Positions 23,890 to 34,822 of a stretch of DNA of 64,000 bases are shown piece by piece. The notes beneath the pieces were generated by a model that did no database searches, was not told where the DNA came from, and saw only the letters and a list, made by a program, of their open reading frames with translations. Each line of letters opens with the position of its first letter. The first letter of the stretch is position 1. The stretch comes from Mermis nigrescens (Eukaryota > Nematoda > Enoplea > Mermithida > Mermithidae), in NCBI GenBank assembly GCA_036768485.1, contig JAVLUZ010000145.1:296702-360701 (forward strand), read 5' to 3'. The position numbers and the translations under genes are program-made.

Positions 23890-25202
23890 AAATGGGTAAT
23901 CCGCTTGGCCCAGTTCTTGCCAACATTTTCTTGAGCCATCATGAAACAAAGTGGCTCAGAGACTTGCTATAAGATTAGACCCAAGTCTTATGTACGTTAT
24001 GTTGATGACACATTTGGTGTTTTCTGACAGAAATCAGCCTAGAAACAATTCATGTGATTCAGTGAACATCTAATATGAATTTCACATTTAACTGAATGGA
24101 CAGAAAATTAAATTTCCTTGATGTCTTGTAAAAGGAAGTCCGATTGATGTGTTACATCAACATACTAGAACCCATACGGCCTTATGCCAAGTATCTAGCT
24201 TCATTCCTTTTGCTCACAATTGGTTTAATAAAGACACTTGAGAAGTTGTATTCACATGATTTGTAACCCTGTCAGACTTTTGTTCTGATATTGACAAGCT
24301 GAAGACATCTACTGCAAAATGATTATCCGCTTAGCTTGATTGATATACAGGTTACTTATGCATGAAATTTTATAATAAGAGGTGATGACATAAAATTTGG
24401 GTGTGATAGAGCTATGCTATTCTCTTGTTTTGCCTTACACTGGTGTGCATGGCTACAATGTACACAGCAAATTCTAAAGGTTATATCTGACATTTACCCT
24501 CAGATTAGAAGTTTGCTTGCAAACCTGTTATGTGTATCAGTCGATTTTCAGAACAGGATGTAGGCTACCTACTAAGTACTACTCTCAAATTTAGTATATA
24601 AGTATACGTGTTATAGCCGCATGGCTAGTTTAATCGGTGGCTGCTCACCATTGTGGATTAGAATGGCAGAGCATACTGGCATCTCATTTGCTACAGGAAA
24701 GCCAATTCAGGGTGATAGTTTATCTGCTATTCACAAACATATCTCAAATAGCAATCATCCAATTACATCTGATTGTTCAAGAAGCCCATCAGTCGGAGCA
24801 CACAACTCTTTTGATCTTTTAATGAGTCATTATACATAGCACGACTGATCGTCTATTCTCAATAACAATGCATGTATCCTTTAAATTTGTTTTTGATCAC
24901 ATTTTCTTTTCTTAAAGCTTTAAATCTTTATTATTATCTTATAATTTAATGGTAGGTTTAAACTTTGAGTTCCTCTTAGCTTACAACTCTCAGCTTAGCC
25001 AAGCTCATTTTTCGAAACTAATTCCTTCATGATCGGTCGGTTCTACAATTTGCTACTGAAGATGGCCAAAGTCTTGGTCGAGGCGTCAGCCCCATTCGTT
25101 AGAGTCGACCAAACAATGGAAGGACAATGGGGCGAACCATCACCCTACTCCAGCAAGGCGTTGGTTGGTCAGATTGCTTCCCTCTGTTACTGTCAATTTT
25201 CC
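23890..25202 (+). mobile_element. Penelope-like element, copy C (inverted, degraded)
   Basis: Sequence on both sides of about 23885 mirrors itself (GGCTCAAGAAAATG and GCCACTTTGTTTCATGA in both orientations). Copy C runs outward on the + strand through a heavily mutated RT and GIY-YIG region: RMAEHTGISFATGKPIQGDS survives at 24660-24720. It continues through the pseudo-LTR at 25040-25200. It has far more substitutions than copies A and B and encodes nothing intact. Confidence 0.88.
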
Positions 25203-27969
25203 AGTGTTTTATCGCCTTCCCACCATACGGCAATGAAACTTGCTTAGGTGGTAAATTAAAACCAAGACGTAAGAATGCTGATGTGGTCATCATGGTGACC
25301 TGTGAACCCGTGTCTATCAGAGCAGGCACGTCAATACCATGAACTTTAACGAGAATAGTGGGTAAATTTGTCCCAGCATGACTTACGATAGGAATATTAG
25401 GATCGAAAATCTTAGATGGAGGTAGATTAATTTTTTCGTAAGTTGCAAGGCGACGTTGTGAGGCGTTCGTACTCTTCAAGAAATTCTTGCGGCGCGAAGA
25501 AATTAGGACGCGCGTAGCTTCTTGCTCGTTCGCAGTAACCGTGTTCACATCACAAGGAGATGTAAGGTTTGGCTGCGGTGGGGGTATATTCAAGGCGGGT
25601 TGGTTGTCTGCAGTGTATGTGACATACGGGCGATTGGAATTATTATCGCTGCGATAACTAGAGTTATAGTATGTGCCACGCTGTTCATTAGGAAATTGCA
25701 CAAAAGGTGTATTTTGGCGGCGATTGGTTATTATAACGATTATCGTAACGCGAATTTTGATAATTAGCACGCGAATTTTGGTAATGATCATTACGATTTT
25801 GCCGAAAATTCGATCATGATTGCTTTGATTCAAAACGATTATCATTATTCGCATAGTTAGATGAACGATGTTGACTAGAGTTACGATATCGTGATTGAGA
25901 TCGATGCCTATTCTGCGAATTCGAACGCTAATGGCGAACAATTTCGATCGGCGAAAAAGAAGCGATTGGCTGCGATTGCGCGCCATAGAATTAGTATTCC
26001 GATCAGCTTGATTATTAAAATTAGCATTATTAGACGTTTCTTGCCTTTGACGCGTGAAACATTCCTCATAAATGTGACCTATGCGCTTGCAAAAGGTACA
26101 ATATTTGCGAGAAGAATTTTCTGGTTTCTCAGCACGCGATGAGCGATGAAACGTTCGATGGCGTGAACGATTTGGATCATTTTGATTCGATGCGCGAGGA
26201 GTATCTTTAGGTACTACGCTGCCTACTGGAGCAGCTGTTACCGATACGTAAGGCGTTACTGCCTTTTTATCCTCAAATTCTTTATTAGCAAATTCAGCGC
26301 TAAGCGCATTGTCCAAAAATTCAGCTAATGATGCTCTAGGTTTTTTATGATATGCCTCTTTCGAAATGTGTGGTAATAAACCTTGTTTTAGTTGATGTCG
26401 CATTAAATTATTAAAATGTGGCGAGTCAACTTCAAGATAGGGATCCGACTTAATTAACTCTTCGCGAAGCGAGAGATAATAAGCTTTAACCGATTCGTTA
26501 GGCTGCTGTTTGTGTGACAAAAAACGATTAAAGAGCGCACCGGTGTCCATAGGACAAAATTCGGTTATTAGCGCATGCTTCATTTTCGAATAAGATTGTT
26601 GTATATCAGCAGGTAACGAATGGTATAGACGCAAAACATAAGGGTCAAGAAATCCAGTAGCGAATTTTAAACGATCAGCCTTGTCAATATCATAGGTATT
26701 GGCAAGCGATTCAAATTCTGCAAAATAAGCCTTGATATCCGATTTATCGCCGTCAAAAAATTTTTTATTTGCAATTGCAAATTGCATCTGCTGCAAAAAT
26801 GGTCCGCGATTCAAGGAATCAGCGAGACGTGAATCACCACGCGAGCTTTCAGATGAAGAACCTGAACTATGCCTATGACGTCGTCTGCGCGATCGAGATT
26901 TGCGACGCGAGCGACGACTGCGCGGGCGATCATAACTATTAGATGAGCTGTCGTCAGAAAATTTGACATGTTTTTTCCTACTAGACGATTCAGATTGAGG
27001 AGCAGCTTCATTTTGCAAATTTGCAGATTCGTTATTAATACCAGATAAATTTATCTCAACCGGTTGCATTTCGATATTAGAAGAATGCAAGATAGGATTA
27101 TTAGGTGGTATTTCCACATTTATAGGATTAGGTACATAATTATTGGGTAAGATTTCTCCTTGAGGTGGAAAATACTGCAGCGGTGGTGGATTTAGTTGCT
27201 GCTGCGAATTTGCAATAGAAGGATTAGGTACGAAGGAAGGCGCATTACGATTTAATGGCAGCGAAGGCCGAGATCGCGACGTCTGCGAAATCGATACCGA
27301 CGGCTGCGAAATCGTAGGTATATTCTCCGAAAAACCCGAGTTTTGCACTGATTGCAAACCCGTGTTTACAGGATTCTGTGACAAATTACATATTTCCGGC
27401 GCGCGGTTCGTACAACTTTGAGAGATATTTTCTGGAACAGTTTCCGAAGGTGAGCGTGAATTCGATGCTCTGTTGCTAGTAGACAACAGTGAAGATGCCC
27501 TATGCGTACTTTGCGCACGATTCGCACTTTGCGCATTGAATTCAGAAAAATTTGCGCTATCGATTGAGTGGTTAACGCGCTCAGATACATTAGTTTCTAT
27601 GCGATTCAGAACTGGTTGGGGTTTAAGCATAGTGCTTAGCTCCAAACGCAGTTTACGCATTTCATCCGCATTTTCCTTTTTATCTTGATCAACGCGCGTA
27701 GAAAGATCCGAAAATTGCAAATGAATAGCTTGTAGCGCTTTCAAAATAAGATCATTAGTCACATTAGCATTAGCACGCTCTCTGTCGGCATTCATGCAGC
27801 GACTATGATTACTTTCTACGTCAGAATCGTGATTTTCGCGTTCCGAACTGGTTTCAGGGTTATTTGCCGTGTTAATGGTAGTCGTATTATCGATCATTGT
27901 GTGACTTGATGAATTGTCAATATTAGGATCCGACCTAGTTAGCGAAGATTGATTAATGCGAGATCGCAT
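25203..27969 (-). pseudogene. gag: Gag and protease start of a gypsy-like LTR retrotransposon
   Basis: About 920 codons on the - strand starting ATG at 27969. In order: a Ser/Asn/Pro-rich disordered N-terminus; an Arg/Ser tract (RRSRRKSRSRRRRHRH, about 26930-26880); a helical capsid-like region (FFDGDKSDIKAYFAEFESLA to LLPHISKEAYHKK); a zinc knuckle CTFCKRIGHIYEEC (C-x2-C-x4-H-x4-C); and a retropepsin start with the active-site box ALIDTGSQVTMM near 25300. It ends where Penelope copy C begins, so protease C-terminus, RT and integrase are absent. Between about 26000 and 25730 the Asn/Gln/Arg/Tyr-rich composition belongs to another frame; two compensating shifts keep the frame open. The frame is also open without an ATG back to about 28170. 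Confidence 0.9.
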
Positions 27970-28743
27970 GGTACTCAATGATAATTCGTCTTCGGACTGT
28001 GTATTACTCGCGGCATGTAGTGACGCGGGTAATTTATCATTATTCGCCTTAGTCGTTACGTCTCTCGTAATTGTGTCATTACTCGCAGAATTACACGCGC
28101 TATTAGAGTCAACAGGCGCGGTAGGTAATTGGCGAGCTGAAACAGGTGGCGTAGAAGGTTTTTCAATTTAGCGGGCGGTGTCCGCAAAACCTTTTTCCTG
28201 CCATTTTTAGGTGTCAAAAATGTCGAAAAATGTGCCTTTGGGTAAAATAAATTTCAGTACGTCGAAATTTTTCCCAAAATAAATGTTTCGAATTAGACCT
28301 TTGTCGATCCGAAAAACAGGTTTTTCCACGTAAATAGTACTTCCTTACGTGAAGTAAGATATACCTGACGTGAAATGATCGAAAGCAGATAGAACTAAGC
28401 CTAAAGCGCAAGAACGTGTACGTGGTTAGAAAAACAGTTAGGTAAGAACCTAAATGACGGAATTTCGTCGTCAGTTGAGAAAAATGATAAATCGTCGCCT
28501 GAGGGCTGACGTTTATAGAAAAATGAATATACGAGCGTGAGAGCTGCCTTCGTCGGTAGAGATCCGACGGAAATAGAAAAATAACGATGGCTTTACCACG
28601 ATACACAAAATCTTTACCACGGACGCTTACTTAAATTGCGCACTGCCACGATCGCGGTCGATACAACAACAAAGGTGAACGAAACGTTACACATTTTTAG
28701 ATGGCCAAAATGATGATTTTTGGATCGAAAAATAATTTTACGA
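27970..28743 (-). other. Leader between LTR and gag
   Basis: Lies between the putative LTR and the gag ATG. The first 200 bases upstream of gag are open in the gag frame. A short out-of-frame ATG (MAGKRFCGHRPLN) at about 28205 reads toward gag and could be the original start before a shift. I could not assign a primer-binding site to a tRNA. Confidence 0.4.
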
Positions 28744-29207
28744 TGATTGATCAGCTCGGCTGTAGCTAGCAGCCTAAAGGAGGGAACATCCAATGTAAAT
28801 GTAGAGCCGTCTATACCGTACTACAGAATCGGCATAGGACGGATACATTACCTTCGAGATTTACCTAGGTACGTAGGTACTTAAGTCTACGCTTAGTGCT
28901 GGCCCCGATCAGCGCGGCTCTAAGGCTTTCGATCTTTGGACCCTTACAGACCTTACGGCTTCGATCCCCTCAGCCCTAATATTGCTGGCCGCTTTTACGT
29001 CGGGTGATCTCAGCAGCTACGCCCTAAGACCTAAGGCTACCTACCTAGTCTCGGTAATTGCCGCGGAGGTCAGTTGACCTATCTCAAGCTCAAGTTGTAA
29101 TTTAACTTATTTTCAATCAGTGCCTGATTCGAAATGTTTTGGTTCCTAATTTGTGTAGCACGCTGAACTATGAAAACAACAACAACGAGCTCTATGCTGA
29201 TCAATCA
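28744..29207 (-). repeat. Putative LTR (464 bp)
   Basis: Begins TGATTGATCAGC and ends with the exact inverse GCTGATCAATCA, so it has TG...CA ends on either strand, as LTRs do. It sits at the 5' side of the gag reading frame. It is richer in GC than its flanks. The partner LTR is not in the window, so this is not proven. Confidence 0.45.
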
Positions 29208-29927
29208 TCCTTAAAGATTAGATAATAATTTTGATCAATTTTTGGCTTGAGAAATAAATTATGGTTTTCGAATAGAAAAGGCTATCATACGGAATTTACC
29301 TATCAGTCCACTAGAAGGTGGAAGTCCTCGACGTAGGGATGGTGGCCGACCTAACCCTCGGTATAACCAAAACCACTGGGTTGGTTTTCTATGCTTTTAT
29401 TCGACGAAGAACACACGGCCTATAGCCGGGAAACAAAATACGCAAAAGAAAAACGACAATGTACAGTCGAAATAACCGGCCAACGAAAAACCAAAAAGCC
29501 AGACATCTAATACGACGTTAAGTACACTGGCCTCAAGGGCCATTACAGTAAATTAAAACAACGATCAATTTAACATAATACTGAAATGACTTTTATCTCA
29601 GATCGAAAGTTCTCGATTCACGTAAGCGGTATGCATTAAACAATTACTATTATCATACACTTAGCTCTATGCTACCGGACAAGTATCTAAATGTTTTTTA
29701 TTATTGAAAATTTGGGAAAATAATGGGAAGACCGAAGGCATAGCCCACAGTGCACTATCATAGATAGCTACTAGTATTGGCTATGTTATGGCTATTGCGA
29801 ACTGCTAAGGCAGGTTCGCCTAAACGTGTAACTCTCGCAGTTACATGTATGCCGAGTGACAAATGTTGCAATTAGACATTCTAAAATATCGAAATCGTGA
29901 ATATCATTGCTAATAAGTGAACCAGGT
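29208..29927. other. Downstream flank of the - strand gene, nothing recognised
   Basis: No coding frame or repeat was identified between the putative LTR and the polyadenylation signal of the - strand gene. Confidence 0.35.
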
Positions 29928-29933
29928 TTATTT
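29928..29933 (-). promoter_or_regulatory. Polyadenylation signal AATAAA
   Basis: AATAAA on the - strand, 65-70 nt downstream of the TGA stop at 29998. This is the expected arrangement for the terminal exon. Confidence 0.6.
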
Positions 29934-29997
29934 TTACGCAACTATCCGGTCACTGACATGGGTAGGTAGTAGATAACAAGCTACATACATAGGTACA

Positions 29998-30098
29998 TCA
30001 TGGAACAGTGAATAATCGTAGTATTCTTTTTGGCGTCATCAAATCATTTTTGGTTGGTGTCCTTGACTTTCCATTTGTCTGATCTCCTGGTGATACAT
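29998..30098 (-). CDS. Terminal exon of the - strand gene (unrecognised protein)
   Basis: A good 3' splice site (TTTTTATTTCAG) precedes the exon. Entered in phase 1 it encodes 32 further residues, VSPGDQTNGKSRTPT then KNDLMTPKRILRLFTVP, and a TGA. This phase is exactly what the upstream exon (35792-35865) leaves. AATAAA follows at 29933-29928. The tail is basic with two T-P sites. I recognise no family. The other open phase would give a much shorter peptide. Confidence 0.6.
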
Positions 30099-30312
30099 CT
30101 GAAATAAAAATTATTAAAAAAACACCTATCATAAGAACCAACGTTGGAAACTTCTTTCTGTTAAACTATCTACATAATTTTGGATAGATGAGATCTATAG
30201 TCTGTTTCACTTAAGTTTGGGCAAAAGTTTTAATAATTTTTCGAAAGTAAGTCGACGGATTACGATAATTATATGCAGTGGCGGATCTAGGATTTTCCAA
30301 AAGGGTGGGGCG

Positions 30313-30918
30313 CACACCTGGGCTTGGGGGTTCGGGGGTATGCACTCCCCCCGAGAAAACAAAATATCCCCACCCAGAAACCAAAATACCCCCAGAATTC
30401 AATTTTTTGTTTTTTTTCGCAATTTTTTGATGTCAATGGATAGTGCTTGATGAGAAACGTTATAAATTGGCGTTTTTTTGCCATACCACCACATCTGGGC
30501 GTGAGGGGGTTTAGAGGTATGCACCCTCCCAAGAAACCAAAATACCCCCCAGAAATCAAAATAATCCCCGCCCCAGACTTCAATTTTTGAAATTTTTTTT
30601 TGTTTTTTTTGTTGCAATTTTTCGATGCCAATGGATAGTGCTCGATAAGAAACGTTGAAAAATGGTGTTTTTTCGCCATACCACCGTTTTTAAGGCCATT
30701 TTTTGACCTTTGAAAAATCTTGCAACCCCCAGAATTTTGGTGCTGCCTACCTATGCATACCACCATTTTTAAAGCCATTTTTTGACCTTTGAAAAATCTT
30801 GCACACCCCTCCCAGAATTTTGGTGCTGCCTACCTATGCATACCACCATTTTTAAAGCCATTTTTTGACCTTTGGAAAATCTTGCACTCCCCTATAATTT
30901 TGGTGCTGCCCACGCATG
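30313..30918. mobile_element. hAT-type MITE, CACACCTGGGCG family, expanded copy 2
   Basis: CACACCTGGGCTTGGGG to CTGCCCACGCATG, flanked by GTGGGGCG and TTGGGGCG (7 of 8 match). It is more than twice the size of copy 1 because a second left end starts at about 30490 and the right-end segment of about 83 bp (ACCACCATTTTTAAAGCC...) is present three times in tandem (about 30675-30918). Open frames here are mirror and shadow frames of the repeat. Confidence 0.85.
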
Positions 30919-31771
30919 TTGGGGCGGTATTCCCCAAAAACAGTCAAAAACAGGTCAAAAAATTTGCCGTAAACGCGCGAAATAGCGTTTTTTAGGTGTT
31001 TTACATTGTATACTTTTACATATAATCACTTTTGACGCAATATTTTTTCTTATAATTTTAAAATTTTCAACAATTTTGTGCGAAAAAATCATTAAATTTC
31101 TTTGACTTTAACAAAAATCTGGCGCGCAGCGCCGGAAAAATTTGTGAAATTAAGGCGGATAGACGTTTAGAAGCATGATTTACTGCTCGATTTCCTGTAT
31201 TTATAGCATTTGATGCGAAACATCGAAATTTTTAATTGAAAATAAAAAACTATGCAAAAAAATAGCTGTTACCGCTGTTGAAATTGTTTTGAAACCTACA
31301 TGAACAGAAAATGGCTTCCAGGCAGTGTTTTTTGTTCAAGGTCCGTTTGTACATGTATATACAAAGATGGTCCCCAAAAGTCTTTGTACAACAAATTTTT
31401 GGGCATTATTTATTATATGGTACAAGAGCGATTTTAGTGTGATAAAACAGAGTCGTTCGACCTGGTAGTGTATTTTTAGCTAATTTATTGGTCTCTGAGG
31501 GCAAAAATCACTAAGAATCGTCTTAAAACGGCGCGAAGCGCCAAAAAATTTGACATTTTGCCTTTTGAAATGCAATTTCTGCCATTATAAAGAAATATAG
31601 AACACACAGGCACTCATTTCGGCGCGAAGCGCCGAAAATTTCTGCGAATTTTCGACCTTTTTTGCAATTTTTGTCTTCCCGAAAATCTTTGTGCATGTAC
31701 AAAGACGGTGCCGAAATGTCTTTGTAAATCGGGAAAAATCTTTGCCGAATACAAAAAAACCGTGCTTCCAG

Positions 31772-32235
31772 GGCCCAGTTTCACCATAAGTTTACGAGTC
31801 CTAAGAGTCCTACGAGTTCCGTTTTACGGGAAAATCGGGTTTCGCCATCTTTTTACGGGTTACGAATTACGACTACGAGTTACGAGTAACGAGCAACTGG
31901 TTAAGAGTTCGTATTACGAGGGTTTCATCAGGGTTTCCGTAGGACTCATAAAAACTCATTTTTTACGAGTACTTTTTGGACCTTTTACGAGTACTCGTAA
32001 CAAATTGTATATCTTTTCTGTTGCGTATGACATTCCTCTTTAGTCATTGTCTCTGTTTAAACAGCATAATTATGTAATTAATTGCGGATTTTATGCCGCT
32101 CGATAGAAAAACATGGAAAGTGTTAAGAAATGTTTGGGATTTAGTCAACAAGAATTAATAAGCTTCTCAGAAAATTTATAACTTTGAATAAAAGCGAAAA
32201 TAATAATATTAGTAATAATAATAATGACGATATTC

Positions 32236-32296
<61 letters not shown>

Positions 32297-33189
32297 TTAA
32301 TAATAATAAATACTAATACTAATAATAATACTAATGATAATAATAATAATAATAATAACTATTATTATTATTATTTTTATTATTATTATAATGAAAATTT
32401 ATAAACGAAATTAATTAAATCAGATTCAGAGACGTTACGAAGCTAAAAGTATATCACAGCGTATTATTTTAATTTTCAAATTTAACAAATCATTCTTAGT
32501 TGTCATTAATACGTACATAAAATAAGCAGTCGGCTCTTTTCCAAAGGGAATTCGATGAAATTCTAATTTTCAGAAATCTAATTAAAAATGTCTGATTTCC
32601 GCAATTCATGAAAATATGTCTAACCGATTGTAATATTTTTCATAAAAAAGCTGCGAACATTACTAACAATGGAAGAAAGGCTAAAAAAATAAAATTTTTA
32701 ATTACTACTCAACAATACAGCTTAAGAATCGAATTTTATGGAATTTCTCTAAAAAATTTTCTTGAAAGATAAATCAATTTTTTAAATGCTAATCTTCTTA
32801 CCCTTTACATGTGCTGCCAGTATATGTATTATGTAGGTGTATGCAAAAAAGTGAAACAAATTGAGAAAAAACAAATCAGAAAACTATTAAAAGCACTAGT
32901 TTGTCACTTCTTTACGAGTCCTACGGACCTCTTTTTGATCCGTGATAATATTACAAAATTTAAGAATCTTTTCACTCGTAACATTCGATCGTAACATCGT
33001 GGTGAAACCGCCCAGTCGTTATTCGTGAAAAAACACTCGTAAAAAGTACTCGTAGAACTCGTAACTCGTAGCCCGTGGCTCGTAAATCTCAGTTTTTTGG
33101 TGAAACGGAAATTTGTAGCACTCGTAGCCCGTACTCGTGAAACCGTCACCCGTAACTCCTATCTCGTAGCTTTGTGGTGAAACCTGGCC
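31772..33189. mobile_element. Harbinger-type element 1 of a pair
   Basis: Starts GGCCCAGTTTCACCA and ends with the inverse of GGCCAGGTTTCACCA. The subterminal regions are dense in TACGAGT/ACTCGTA in both orientations. The inside is non-coding and holds the AAT microsatellite. It shares the central GGCC at 33186-33189 with the second element. CAG flanks the whole pair (31769-31771 and 34366-34368), a possible 3-bp target duplication. Confidence 0.75.
32201..32390. repeat. (AAT)n microsatellite
   Basis: About 190 bases of AAT/TAATAATAA repeats with interruptions, changing to ATT at the right end, so the stretch can fold back. Confidence 0.95.
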
Positions 33190-33531
33190 CGGTTTCACCA
33201 CAAAGTTACGAGTTACGAGTTACGGGTGACGGGCTTTACGAGTACGGGCTAGGACTTCTACGAATTTCCGTTTCACCAAAAACTGAGATTTACGAGTCAC
33301 AGGCTACGAGTTATGAGTCCTACGAGTACTTTTTACGAGCATTTTTTCACGAATTACGACTGGGCGGTTTCACCAAGATGTCATGTTCGAATGCTACGAG
33401 CAAAAAGATTCGTAAATTTTGTAATATTTTCACGGACCAAAAATAGGTCCGTAGGACTCGTAATATGACATCATTCTAGTGTGTTTTGTGACTTTGGTTG
33501 CTTTGTGCGATTTGAGTTGTTTTGAATTTCG

Positions 33532-33867
33532 ATGGATACTAGTACGTCTGACAGTGATAATGATAGTCTAATTAATTTTGACCTAACACGTCGTTAAAAA
33601 GTTTTTCGTTTACGCATAAACTTTGAACTTGATGATTTTGTTGCTCGATTTCGTCTCACTCGAACTATGGTAGAAAAAATAATTGGTGATATAGGACATT
33701 TACTGCAGCACAACACTGATAGAAAATATGGCCTTATCCCCTACTCATCAGTTATTGTTAGCCTTACGTTATATCGCAAAAAAATATTGTTCCAAACCAA
33801 ACAAAAAAATATTGTCTCAAACAGTATCACGGACATAAGTCCATCCTTGTCAGCTGAGAATGGATAG
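33532..33867 (+). pseudogene. HARBI1-like transposase, N-terminal fragment
   Basis: From ATG at 33532 the frame encodes an acidic start, then RR, a TAA at 33595-33597, then KVFRLRINFELDDF and VARFRLTRTMVEKIIGDIG, NTDRKYGLIPYSSVIVSLTLY. The pattern F-x2-RFRLT...I...L...TDR...I-P...L-x-LYR is the N-terminal region of Harbinger nucleases (HARBI1 family). The DDE catalytic domain is missing and the frame ends at 33867. The early stop and truncation make it a dead copy. Confidence 0.75.
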
Positions 33868-33892
33868 CCGATGCTTTTTCCATATTCAAATA

Positions 33893-34063
33893 TCAATCCC
33901 AAGTAGCTTGTTTCTTGGAATTTGTCAGCGTTGAGGAAAAGGCACCAAATAAAATTGCTTTATTTTCATTAATTTTTTCCGGTAAAAATAATTTCAGCTG
34001 ATAGTTGTTTTTAACTGTATCCGAAACTCGTCGCTTTTTGCCAACAAATGAATTAGATTCCAT
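33893..34063 (-). pseudogene. Myb/SANT-like DNA-binding protein fragment of Harbinger
   Basis: ATG at 34063 on the - strand opens 56 codons: a basic start (GKKRRVSDTV), then LPEKINENKAILFGAFSSTL and TNSKKQATWD before TGA. The pattern with ILFG-x-FS-T-T...K...W resembles the first helices of the Myb/SANT-like (NAIF1-like) partner protein that Harbinger elements encode beside the transposase. It is too short to be functional. Identity is inferred from motif and position. Confidence 0.55.
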
Positions 34064-34575
34064 AATTTGTTTATAACGCTAATAGAAACAGAGAAATCGT
34101 AACCATGAAGCTGTAGTCGATAGAGAAAAAACGCAATGTCCTATTACGAGTACTCGTAAAAAGAGACCGAAAAGTAGTCGTAAAATAGCAGACTTTACGA
34201 GTCCTACGAAAAGCGTGGTGAAACTCCCGTTCTACGAACTCGTAACCCGTAGCTCGTTACTCATAACTCGTAGTCGTAATTCGTAACTCGTAAAGAAATG
34301 GTGAAACCCGATTTTCCCGTAAAACGGGACTCGTAGGACTCGTAAACTTGTGGTGAAACCGGACCCAGGTCGCCAAGAAAGTAAATAAATGTCATTAATA
34401 GGTACATCCGGCGCATAGCGCCGGAAAAATTTGAGAAATTACGGTCACTGACGGCCAAAAATTATTGTAAATTGCATATCCATTCTTTATCTCGCCAAAT
34501 ATTTTTGGCCAATGGGAGGGCGGCGGCCGCCCCCTTAAATCCGCCCCTGATTATATATGAAATCAATGCTATAAC

Positions 34576-34745
34576 CAGGCACGTAGCTCTGGGGGGCATG
34601 GGGGTCCGCTCCAGACCCCACCAATTCAAAAAAACTCGGATAGGACTTCTTAAACGTTATTTTGTGCTATTTTTGGCCTTATTGGGCTTAGTCCCCCCAA
34701 AATAGGTGATGGCCCCCCCAAAAGAGGACGGCCAGCTAGTGCCTG
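34576..34745. mobile_element. hAT MITE, CAGGCACGTAGCT family, copy 1
   Basis: 170 bp with ends CAGGCACGTAGCT and AGCTAGTGCCTG and a perfect 8-bp target duplication GCTATAAC (34568-34575, 34746-34753). Non-coding, with C/G-run blocks. A second copy lies at 39420-39592. Confidence 0.92.
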
Positions 34746-34822
34746 GCTATAACCGCAATCTGTTGGCTTATTGTCGGACATAGTTTTTAATATTTATGCT
34801 CAAACTTATGTGAAACAGACTA

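Larger units (their letters stand above)
33186..34365. mobile_element. Harbinger-type element 2, with relics of both genes
   Basis: Inverted ends GGCCCGGTTTCACCAC and GTGGTGAAACCGGACC, again with many ACGAGT words inside. It contains a HARBI1-like transposase fragment on + and a Myb/SANT-like fragment on -. That two-gene arrangement is characteristic of PIF/Harbinger elements. Confidence 0.82.
30276..34549. mobile_element. hAT element, non-autonomous, 4.3 kb, host to further insertions
   Basis: Starts CAGTGGCGGATCTAGG and ends TTAAATCCGCCCCTG, hAT-like inverted ends. The 8-bp flanks ATTATATG and ATTATATA differ at one base. Its own sequence (30919-31771 and 34366-34549) carries the short palindrome GGCGCGAAGCGCC several times. 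No hAT transposase was found; most of its length is later insertions. A related right end lies inverted at 62515-62675. Confidence 0.85.
30198..34822. mobile_element. TA-inserting MITE copy B, split by later insertions
   Basis: The left half is 30198-30275, starting TAGTCTGTTTCACTTAAG. The right end is at 34754-34822, ending TGAAACAGACTA, with TA on each side. Without the insertions it would be about 170 bp, close to copies A and C. A hAT element and a hAT MITE split it. Confidence 0.85.

Noticed and set aside
25029..25342. + strand frames at 25.0-25.3 kb
   Set aside because: They fall in the PLE pseudo-LTR and antisense to the gag-protease frame.
30211..30778. Overlapping frames of 60-163 codons at 30.2-30.8 kb
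   Set aside because: They are repeat translations of the expanded MITE.
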